Below, one piece after another: positions 12,462 through 18,224 of a DNA stretch of 18,224 bases. Under the pieces are notes generated by a model. That model was not told the DNA's origin, did no database searches, and was given only the letters and a program-made list of their open reading frames with translations. The DNA is taken from the NCBI GenBank assembly GCA_937891895.1, contig CALATN010000190.1:1-18224 (forward strand), read 5' to 3'. How positions within the stretch are numbered: position 1 is the stretch's first letter; every line of letters starts with the position of its first letter. Both the position numbers and the translations under genes were made by a program. This DNA comes from an uncultured Clostridia bacterium (GTDB lineage: Bacteria > Bacillota > Clostridia > Oscillospirales > Ruminococcaceae).

Positions 12462-13838
12462 TTATTCTTCTATTGCTTTCTTGCCGCGCTTCTTCATGCC
12501 TGCGTCGAAGTTTACGGACATTGTAAACAGCTTGTCAGTTGTGAATACCTTGACTGCAAGGAACATACAAACCACAAAGAACACAAGCTGATAAGCAAGA
12601 CCGCCCCAGAACAGCATCATATCGCCGTTCATAAGATTTGTCAGTGCGGTATAAGTGTGTGTAAACGGAATTGCATAAGCAGCAAGCTTGACTATACCGT
12701 TCATTTCATTGATGTCAACAAACATTGTAATAAAGAATGGAATAAGAACTGCGATCATAATCGGAATTGTCAATGTCTGAACGGATTTGACGTCTGTTGC
12801 CATTGCTCCGAGAATAAGAGAAATCGCAAGACCGATTGCAAGTGTAAGGAAAAGCTGTACTGCAAAAAGAACATAGCTTATAGGACTTAGTGTAAGTCCG
12901 AGTTCAGCCATTGCCTGTGGAAGAGATGCTGCCTGTTCAAGTCCGCTTACATCGACAGGCATATTTGTCACCTCAAGCATTGAGCTTGCTGTAAGCTCTT
13001 CTACAGCGTTGCCCATCATTCCAACCATATACAGTGCAAAGCCTGCAATCATAAAAGCAGCGTTGAGAAGTGCTGAAATTACTGCCGCAACCATCTTTGC
13101 ACCAAGCACGCTAAGACGTGAAACTGGTGCAGAAAGAAGCGTTTCAAGCGTCTTGTCAATTTTTTCTGTGGAAATAGCTGTCATAATCATCTGTGAGGCA
13201 AGAGTCAGCAGAAAGAAAATCGCCATAGGGGCAATCATTGACTGCATCATATTCAGTGCAGTAAGCTGCATTGCCGAAACTCTGGAAATCTTACCATTGA
13301 GTGTTGTGTATTCAATAAGCTCCAATGGGTCACGGATAAGCTCAATATCAGCTTCTGAAAGGCCGTAATTCTTGAGGAGAACCTCATCCATACAAACATC
13401 CTGAATAACAGAAATAACATCTGAAGCGGAAATTGTGCTCATTGAAGCAGACATACCGCCATTCTGCATCTGGCTTACAAATCTGATCTGCGCAGGATTC
13501 TTTTCAACAGTAACGCTGTCGCCGAATCCTTCAGGAATAATTACAACATTTTTAAGTTCAAGTCTTTCAAGCTCAGCAGCGTAGTCCTCACTCTGAAGTT
13601 CAACAAAATTGATTGTTGTATGTCCGCTTGCCTGAACTGCGTCAAGCACGTCTGTTGTAAAAGCACTGTTGTCCTGATTACAGAGGTTGATTGTGGAAGT
13701 ATCAAAACCTTCCTCCATGGCACCGCCCATAATCTGACCCATAACGATGAAAAGAACCATGGTGAAAATCATACCCATCATCGCCTGAAGCGTGATAAGC
13801 TCACGGAGTTCCTTCTTGAGAAGATTACCGAATTTCAT
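12462..13838 (-). CDS. ABC-2 type transporter permease (NatB/YhaP-like)
   Basis: 458 residues. One N-terminal helix (about 17-40), a large extracytoplasmic domain (about 40-205), then five more helices ending at about 445, with a basic C-terminus (KKRGKKAIEE). This layout is typical of ABC-2 exporter permeases such as NatB; substrates in the family include Na+, drugs, peptides and lipids, and none is readable here. The start ATG overlaps the end of the ATPase gene by 14 nt and follows AAAGGGTGG, so translation is probably coupled. It lies downstream of its ATPase in a two-gene operon. Confidence 0.9.
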   Translation of the reverse strand: MKFGNLLKKELRELITLQAMMGMIFTMVLFIVMGQIMGGAMEEGFDTSTINLCNQDNSAFTTDVLDAVQASGHTTINFVELQSEDYAAELERLELKNVVIIPEGFGDSVTVEKNPAQIRFVSQMQNGGMSASMSTISASDVISVIQDVCMDEVLLKNYGLSEADIELIRDPLELIEYTTLNGKISRVSAMQLTALNMMQSMIAPMAIFFLLTLASQMIMTAISTEKIDKTLETLLSAPVSRLSVLGAKMVAAVISALLNAAFMIAGFALYMVGMMGNAVEELTASSMLEVTNMPVDVSGLEQAASLPQAMAELGLTLSPISYVLFAVQLFLTLAIGLAISLILGAMATDVKSVQTLTIPIMIAVLIPFFITMFVDINEMNGIVKLAAYAIPFTHTYTALTNLMNGDMMLFWGGLAYQLVFFVVCMFLAVKVFTTDKLFTMSVNFDAGMKKRGKKAIEE

Positions 13839-14571
13839 GATTCTTCACCACCCTTTCAAATACTTCCTCAAGGTTAGCAGCTTCGTACTTTTCCTTGAGC
13901 TCATCAATTGTACCCACAACCATCAGATGACCGTCAGCGATAATTCCCACACGGTCGGAAACATACTCGATTTCCAGCATATTGTGAGATGAAAGCAGGA
14001 ACGCCATATTCTGTTCCTTTGCAAGAGCCTTAATCATCTTTCTGATTTCAAGAGCGTTGATTACGTCAAGACCGGATGTTGCTTCGTCCATGATAGCAAG
14101 CTTAGGACCTGTCATTACTGCACGGGCAAGAAGAAGCTTTCTGATCATACCTCTGGAGTAACCGCCGATTTTTTCGTTAAGACGGTCACCCAGTCCGCAG
14201 ATAGCCTTTCCGCGTTCAACATACTTGTCAAGGGTTTCCTTATCCTTGGCAAAAAGACCTGCCATAAAGTTAAGATAGTCGATACCCTTCATTGTCTTGT
14301 ACGCACCTGCCTCGTCGGGAAGGTATGTAATATTTTCACGAACCTTGTCAGGCTCCTTTATAATGCTGTGACCTGCAACGAGAGCGTCGCCCTCTGTTGG
14401 CTGAATAAGAGTTGAAATCATACGGATAGTAGTTGTCTTACCTGCACCGTTAGGACCGATAAGAGCAAAGATTTCCCCTTCCTCAACCGTAAAGCTTACC
14501 TTTTCAGCAGCAAATTTAGTTTTCTTGGGGTACTTTTTGGAAAGCTCCTTAACCTCAAGAACAGTTGCCAT
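13825..14571 (-). CDS. ABC transporter ATP-binding protein (NatA-like exporter ATPase)
   Basis: 248 residues. Walker A GPNGAGKTT (39-47), signature GGYSRGMIRKLLLARA, Walker B KLAIMDEATSGLD and H-loop LLSSHN are all present. The Q-loop region reads ITYLPDEAGAY, without the usual glutamine; the LPE/LPD variant is common in NatA/DrrA-type exporters, so the protein should be active. I start at ATG 14571: AAAGGGTGG lies 6 nt upstream, whereas the ATG at 14589 has no ribosome site and overlaps it. Its promoter at 14645-14617 carries an operator shared with the CPBP operon. Confidence 0.93.
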   Translation of the reverse strand: MATVLEVKELSKKYPKKTKFAAEKVSFTVEEGEIFALIGPNGAGKTTTIRMISTLIQPTEGDALVAGHSIIKEPDKVRENITYLPDEAGAYKTMKGIDYLNFMAGLFAKDKETLDKYVERGKAICGLGDRLNEKIGGYSRGMIRKLLLARAVMTGPKLAIMDEATSGLDVINALEIRKMIKALAKEQNMAFLLSSHNMLEIEYVSDRVGIIADGHLMVVGTIDELKEKYEAANLEEVFERVVKNHEIR

Positions 14572-14595
14572 TTTAAACCACCCTTTCACATATCG

Positions 14596-14617
14596 CTGTA
14601 CTAAGTAACTAATACAA
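14596..14617. promoter_or_regulatory. Operator candidate, GntR/YtrA-like inverted repeat, copy 2
   Basis: Minus strand reads TTGTATTAGTT followed by ACTTAGTACAG, directly after the -10. It is an imperfect palindrome that matches the element at 2840-2861 at 18 of 22 positions, with the same spacing to the promoter. It spans the predicted transcription start of the ABC operon. Confidence 0.6.
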
Positions 14618-14645
14618 TGATACTACAGATTTATTGATTTGTCAA
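14617..14645 (-). promoter_or_regulatory. Promoter of the ABC exporter operon
   Basis: -35 TTGACA (14645-14640), 17-nt spacer, -10 TATCAT (14622-14617). Ten of 17 spacer positions also match the CPBP promoter. Confidence 0.85.
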
Positions 14646-14652
14646 TCAGTAA

Positions 14653-14699
14653 AATTGTACAACATAGCAATTCGCATTACAATTGCAATTGTGCAACAT
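14653..14699. repeat. Direct repeat pair plus 14-bp perfect palindrome
   Basis: AATTGTACAACAT (14653-14665) and AATTGTGCAACAT (14687-14699) are direct repeats, 12/13 identical, offset 34 bp. Between and overlapping them, ACAATTGCAATTGT (14679-14692) is a perfect palindrome. The site lies between the end of the XRE operon and the ABC promoter. No clear terminator is seen for the XRE operon here. Confidence 0.5.
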
Positions 14700-15169
14700 C
14701 AATACTTTTTGCTGTAATAAATGCTGAATGCAACCTTAACGATTGATACAAAAAGTATTACACAAATAAGCGTGTACAGAATAGGACGTGAAAAGAATGA
14801 TACAATAACACAGGCAACGCCGAGTCCCATAATTGTTACCGCAAAGCTTGCCGTTGAAGTTTTCTGCTCAATAAGCAGATTACGCTCGTCGGTTTCCCTT
14901 ATGTACATAGCCTTCAGCTTCTTTTCATCTTTAAGTGCCCGTGATAAGACAATAATTTTTACAACAGCATAACCAATCAATGACGTGCAGAAACCTGTGC
15001 GGAAGCCTGCCATAAAAGCGCCGTCCCCGTTTTCTTCCACGGGAAGAAACGTACTCCATGCGTTTGTTGCATCCATAATCATAAGCACCGCAAAAAGCGC
15101 CACAAGAAAAATTGCAAGTACCACATTTGTCCTTAATCTCCTTTTTATCTGCTTTCTGAATTTTTCCAT
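14699..15169 (-). CDS. Four-helix membrane protein, function unknown
   Basis: 156 residues from ATG 15169; AAAGGA is 10 nt upstream. A GTG at 15175, overlapping the previous stop, is an alternative. Four membrane helices: about 18-37, 55-78, 108-126 and 130-150. The cytosolic loop between the second and third carries a basic, charged segment with the motif ETDERNLLIEQKT. A DER-N--I loop of this kind occurs in small membrane proteins next to XRE regulators (DUF2178-like); I recognise that resemblance only weakly. It is the last gene of a three-gene operon led by the XRE regulator. Confidence 0.7.
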   Translation of the reverse strand: MEKFRKQIKRRLRTNVVLAIFLVALFAVLMIMDATNAWSTFLPVEENGDGAFMAGFRTGFCTSLIGYAVVKIIVLSRALKDEKKLKAMYIRETDERNLLIEQKTSTASFAVTIMGLGVACVIVSFFSRPILYTLICVILFVSIVKVAFSIYYSKKY

Positions 15170-15171
15170 AA

Positions 15172-15414
15172 TCACTTGTTCCTTTCTTCTTTTGTAACAA
15201 ACGGTGACTGCTTGTTATACGCACAGATAACTGCAAAAATTATCCAGAGCACCTGTGCTGTAAGCTGAAAGCCGTGAAGAAAACCGATTGTAAAATCACT
15301 TAACCCTTCGCTGTAGCGGCTTACAATCATTGCCAATAAAGAAAGGAAAAATACAAACGACATAACCGTTTTAAAACATTTGCTGAACATCCACTCAAAG
15401 TTTGTTTTACTCAT
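15172..15414 (-). CDS. Small two-helix membrane protein, function unknown
   Basis: 80 residues, starting MSKTNFEWMFSKCFK, with helices at about 14-34 and 47-68. ATG 15414 is chosen because GGAGG lies 8 nt upstream; longer in-frame versions read into the XRE gene without a ribosome site. It overlaps the end of the XRE gene by 8 nt, and its TGA overlaps the alternative GTG of the next gene, so the three genes are tightly coupled. I do not recognise a family. Small membrane proteins in operon with XRE repressors often act as signalling or immunity partners, but nothing here proves that. Confidence 0.65.
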   Translation of the reverse strand: MSKTNFEWMFSKCFKTVMSFVFFLSLLAMIVSRYSEGLSDFTIGFLHGFQLTAQVLWIIFAVICAYNKQSPFVTKEERNK

Positions 15415-15616
15415 TATCGTCAACCTCCGTAAAATCAAAAACCTCTTCAATGGTCAGCCCGAAAAATTTTGCAATCTTGTAGGCAAGCACCAGTGAAGCC
15501 GTATATTTCTCGCACTCCAGCGAGGTTATTGTCTGTCTTGTTACGCCGACGGCAAGTGCGAGCTCTTCCTGTGAGATACGTCTTGCCTTGCGTAATTCCT
15601 GTATTCTTGTTTTCAC
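15407..15616 (-). CDS. XRE/Cro-CI family transcriptional regulator
   Basis: 69 residues, single helix-turn-helix: IQELRKARRISQEELALAVG (residues 5-24), followed by VTRQTITSLECEKYTASLVL, the recognition helix region, and ending FGLTIEEVFDFTEVDDNE. This is the short family common in Firmicutes in front of small membrane-protein genes. The start is GTG 15616, with GAGGG about 7 nt upstream; the nearby ATG is out of frame and stops after two codons. The promoter is embedded in repeated CTTTGCA operators, strongly suggesting autorepression of the operon. Confidence 0.88.
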   Translation of the reverse strand: MKTRIQELRKARRISQEELALAVGVTRQTITSLECEKYTASLVLAYKIAKFFGLTIEEVFDFTEVDDNE

Positions 15617-15634
15617 GTCATACCCTCTTTCAAT

Positions 15635-15702
15635 TTTGTAAAGTTAACTTTGCAAATTTAGTATAGCACGCTTTGCATTTTTTGTCAAGTATACTTTGCA
15701 AA
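15635..15702. promoter_or_regulatory. XRE operon operators: three CTTTGCA sites with 23-bp periodicity
   Basis: CTTTGCA occurs at 15648, 15671 and 15694, exactly 23 bp apart. The outer two sit in 22-bp near-palindromes, 15635-15656 (10/11 paired) and 15681-15702 (9/11 paired); the central one is a half-site. The left palindrome covers the transcription start and the right one covers the -35. Confidence 0.75.
15660..15688 (-). promoter_or_regulatory. Promoter of the XRE operon
   Basis: -35 TTGACA (15688-15683), 17-nt spacer, -10 TATACT (15665-15660); transcription starts near 15653, inside the left operator. Confidence 0.88.
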
Positions 15703-15724
15703 ATTGCCTGAAATAATTTTAGGC

Positions 15725-15756
15725 AACAAAAAAGCACCGCTAAAATGCGGTGCTTT
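15725..15756 (-). terminator. Intrinsic terminator of the copA-copZ operon
   Basis: 10-bp stem AAAGCACCGC (15731-15740) with GCGGTGCTTT (15747-15756), 6-nt loop; on the minus strand it runs into TTTTTTG. It separates the copper operon from the XRE promoter. Confidence 0.88.
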
Positions 15757-15768
15757 CCGTATATTTAC

Positions 15769-15969
15769 TTACTGAATATCTGTTACGTCGTAACCCTCAT
15801 CCTCGATAAGAGTTTTGAGTTCATCATTTGTCTTGTCAGTATCACAAACAGCGTAGCCGCCTTCAAGTGAAACCTCGATATTTGCCGCGCCAATACCTTC
15901 AAGCGCTTCCTTGACATGAGCAACACAATGCTCGCACATCATACCTTCAATCATAATTTTCTTTGCCAT
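15769..15969 (-). CDS. copZ: Copper chaperone, heavy-metal-associated (HMA) domain protein
   Basis: 66 residues, one ferredoxin-like HMA domain. The metal site is MMCEHC (residues 10-15), the MxCxxC motif that binds Cu(I) through two cysteines; the rest follows the usual pattern (GIGAANIEVSLEGGYAVC, then DEGYDV). The start ATG 15969 has AAAGGA 9 nt upstream; a TTG at 15987 overlapping the copA stop is less likely. It follows copA by 14 nt and should hand Cu(I) to, or accept it from, that ATPase. A mercury or zinc HMA protein is possible in principle; context favours copper. Confidence 0.87.
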   Translation of the reverse strand: MAKKIMIEGMMCEHCVAHVKEALEGIGAANIEVSLEGGYAVCDTDKTNDELKTLIEDEGYDVTDIQ

Positions 15970-15983
15970 TTCAATCAATCCTT

Positions 15984-18185
15984 TCAATTATCTATATTGA
16001 CCTTTTTGAGGCGCAATGCGTTTGAAACAACCGACACGGAGCTAAGGCTCATCGCCGCCGCACCAATCATCGGGTTAAGAAGCGGTCCGCCGAAAATGTA
16101 GAGCAGACCCATTGCAATCGGAATACCAAGGGAATTGTAGCCGAATGCCCAGAACAGATTTTGCTTGATGTTGCGGATTGTAGCCTTTGAAAGACGTATC
16201 GCCTTGCACACGTCACGCAAGTCGTCCTTGATAAGCACGATATCTGCACACTCGATTGCTACGTCAGTACCCTGACCAACAGCAATTCCCACATCAGCCT
16301 GTGTAAGCGCAACAGCATCGTTTATGCCGTCGCCCGCCATTGCCACAACCTCGCCTGCTTCCTGCAGTTTCTTGATGTGCATAGCCTTTTCCTCGGGAAG
16401 CACCTCTGCAATGCAGGTGTCAATTCCAAGCTCCTCAGCAACATTTTTCGCTGTACGCTCATTATCTCCGGTAAGCATAACCGTCTTGATGCCCATTTCC
16501 TTAAGCTGTCTGACAGCTTCAATGCTTTCAGGGTTTATTGTATCCGCAGCAGCAATCATACCGATAAACACACCGTCTGCAGCCGCATACATAGGAGTTT
16601 TTCCGTCGTCCGCAAGCTTCTGCGAATCAACCAGCAGCTTCATCGGTACACCGATATTCTTTTCCTTCATAAGACGCATATTTCCGATAAGAAGCTGTTT
16701 GCCGTCAACAATTACGGAAATTCCGCGTCCGTCAATGTTAGCGTAATCCGTTGCTTCAGCAAGCTCGACACCGATTTTTTCAGCGTATTCCATAACCGCT
16801 TCGCTGAGCGGGTGACCCGAAGCCGCCTCGCCGCTTGCAATAAGACGAATAAACTCGCTTTCCTCAATCCTGTACGGAACAACATCTGTCAGCGACGGCT
16901 TTCCCGCAGTAAGGGTACCCGTCTTGTCAAAGACAACCGTTGTAACCTTGCAGGCCTGCTCCAGAGGCTGACCGCCCTTGATGAGAATACCGTTTTCAGC
17001 ACCCTTGCCCGTGCCGACCATAATTGCCGTCGGAGTAGCAAGTCCAAGTGCACAGGGGCAAGCTATTACAAGCACGCTTATCAGAATTGTGACACAGAAT
17101 TCAGCGTCCTTGCCCGCAATTGCCCAACCCACGCATGCAAGCACCGCAAGTGCCAGTACCGTAGGCACAAAGTAAGCCGCAATAATGTCTGCAAGACGTG
17201 CGATAGGAGCCTTGCTTCCCTGCGCTTCCTCGACGAATTTTATAATACGTGCCAGAGCCGTATCCTCGCCTACCTTTTCGGAACGGTACTTCACAAAGCC
17301 GTTCTTGTTAAGCGTTGCTCCAACAACCTTGTCGCCCACCTTTTTGGAAATCGGTACGCTTTCCCCAGTCAGCATTGACTCGTCAACAACAGCTGTACCC
17401 TCGATGATTTCGCCGTCTACAGCAAAGCTTTCACCTGCTCGTGAAACAACAATGTCGCCAACCTTGACCTGACTGAGTGCAACCTCAAGCTCCTTGTCCC
17501 AACGCATTACAAACGCAGTTTTCGGAGCAAGATTCATCAGCTTCTTTACCGACTCATCGGTCTTGCCGCGGGAACGTGCTTCAAGGTATTTACCCATAGT
17601 AATCAGCGCAAGAATTGTTGCGCAGGACTCAAAATAGAGGTGCGCATCGGTCATTCCCTGCGTAATCTTGTACATCATAAATATACTGTACACAAACGCC
17701 GCACCTGACCCGAGGGCAATAAGGCTGTCCATATTCGGTGACAGATGGAACAGATTGCGGAAGCCGTCATAATAGAATTTCCAGCCGATAATCATAACAG
17801 GCACGGTCAGCACAAGCTGTACCAACGCATAATTCATAGCATTATGATGTGGGTCAATAACCTCAGGAAGCGGCATTCCAACCATGTGCCCCATACATAT
17901 CACAAGCAGCGGCAGCGCAAAAACCGCTGAAAGAATAAGTCTTATCAGCATTACCTTTTCGTGTGACATTTTCTGTTTAGCGTTCTTGTCAGCAAACGCG
18001 TAGCCCGCCTTTACAACCGCCGCTTCAATTTCCTTTGCACCGATTTTTTCGTACTCAACCGTAAGCGTTTCAGCCGCAAAGTTCACGCTTGCATCGCTTA
18101 CTCCGTCAAGTTTCTTCACGAAGCGCTCAACTCTCGAAGCGCAGGCCGCACAGGTCATACCTGAAATTTTAAAGCTTCTTTTCAT
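15984..18185 (-). CDS. copA: Copper-exporting P1B-type ATPase
   Basis: 733 residues. Pumps Cu(I) out of the cytoplasm using ATP. In order: one N-terminal HMA domain with GMTCAAC (C12, C15), membrane helices, the actuator loop TGES (273-276), the ion-binding CPC (376-378), phosphorylation motif DKTGT (D420), HP (458-459), TGDN (572-575) and GDGIND (618-623). The final helices carry YN (683-684) and MSLSS (712-716), the residues that mark Cu(I) specificity. Only one HMA domain precedes the pump, usual for Firmicutes. I use the ATG at 18185 because MKRSFKISGMTC is the expected beginning, but no Shine-Dalgarno is visible and the frame stays open to the window edge. The copper regulator (CsoR or CopY) is not in the window. 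Confidence 0.93.
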   Translation of the reverse strand: MKRSFKISGMTCAACASRVERFVKKLDGVSDASVNFAAETLTVEYEKIGAKEIEAAVVKAGYAFADKNAKQKMSHEKVMLIRLILSAVFALPLLVICMGHMVGMPLPEVIDPHHNAMNYALVQLVLTVPVMIIGWKFYYDGFRNLFHLSPNMDSLIALGSGAAFVYSIFMMYKITQGMTDAHLYFESCATILALITMGKYLEARSRGKTDESVKKLMNLAPKTAFVMRWDKELEVALSQVKVGDIVVSRAGESFAVDGEIIEGTAVVDESMLTGESVPISKKVGDKVVGATLNKNGFVKYRSEKVGEDTALARIIKFVEEAQGSKAPIARLADIIAAYFVPTVLALAVLACVGWAIAGKDAEFCVTILISVLVIACPCALGLATPTAIMVGTGKGAENGILIKGGQPLEQACKVTTVVFDKTGTLTAGKPSLTDVVPYRIEESEFIRLIASGEAASGHPLSEAVMEYAEKIGVELAEATDYANIDGRGISVIVDGKQLLIGNMRLMKEKNIGVPMKLLVDSQKLADDGKTPMYAAADGVFIGMIAAADTINPESIEAVRQLKEMGIKTVMLTGDNERTAKNVAEELGIDTCIAEVLPEEKAMHIKKLQEAGEVVAMAGDGINDAVALTQADVGIAVGQGTDVAIECADIVLIKDDLRDVCKAIRLSKATIRNIKQNLFWAFGYNSLGIPIAMGLLYIFGGPLLNPMIGAAAMSLSSVSVVSNALRLKKVNIDN

Positions 18186-18224
18186 AGCTGTTCTGGAGAT
18201 TGGTGGGACGCAGACTGGATTCAG

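Noticed and set aside
16377..17378. 333-codon plus-strand open frame opposite copA
   Set aside because: Composition is rich in Cys, His, Arg and Asn as expected for an antisense shadow of a biased coding frame; copA on the other strand has every family motif.
1..18224. Mobile element, prophage, CRISPR array or defence island
   Set aside because: No transposase, integrase, terminal inverted repeats, repeat-spacer structure or known defence-gene motifs; gene content and style are uniform chromosomal.

Overview
The window looks like a low-to-medium GC Clostridia chromosome, most likely Oscillospiraceae/Ruminococcus-like. This is an inference from Shine-Dalgarno sequences of the AAAGGA/GGAGG type, several TTG/GTG starts, a T-box leader, tandem DUF6897-like small proteins, and the PadR-DUF2812 pairing. 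It is not a species identification. I see no prophage, insertion sequence, CRISPR array, tRNA or rRNA. Most of it is ordinary, tightly packed chromosome with unusually readable regulatory DNA between the genes.

Layout: (1) 1-450, minus strand: the 5' end of asnS with a complete T-box leader whose specifier reads AAC (Asn), and its promoter. (2) 505-2760, plus strand: a palindrome-rich promoter region, then an operon of two paralogous small predicted Sm-like proteins (the first membrane-anchored), a PadR repressor and a membrane protein with two DUF2812 repeats. (3) 2812-4178: a CPBP intramembrane protease and a 53-residue DUF4177-like protein, closed by a bidirectional terminator. (4) 4181-6615, minus: PcrA/UvrD helicase. 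(5) 6752-9511, plus: an NSS-family sodium symporter and an AI-2E family membrane protein. (6) 9548-12405: a GH127 beta-L-arabinofuranosidase divergent from an AraC-type regulator. (7) 12462-14645, minus: a two-gene ABC-2 exporter operon. (8) 14699-15702, minus: an XRE regulator with two small membrane proteins and a strongly patterned operator region. (9) 15731-18185, minus: copper module copA-copZ.

The observation I rate highest is that the CPBP-protease promoter (2812-2861) and the ABC-exporter promoter (14645-14596), about 11.7 kb apart and on opposite strands, are near-copies. Both have TTGACA, a 17-bp spacer, a TATYAT -10 element, and then an inverted repeat of the TTGTATTA-N6-TAATACAA type placed immediately after the -10. 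This suggests one repressor, plausibly GntR/YtrA-like and encoded outside the window, controlling both as a small cell-envelope or peptide-defence regulon. The PadR operon next door also encodes envelope proteins, so the left half of the window may be an envelope-stress neighbourhood. Functions of the small-protein families are inferred, not demonstrated.
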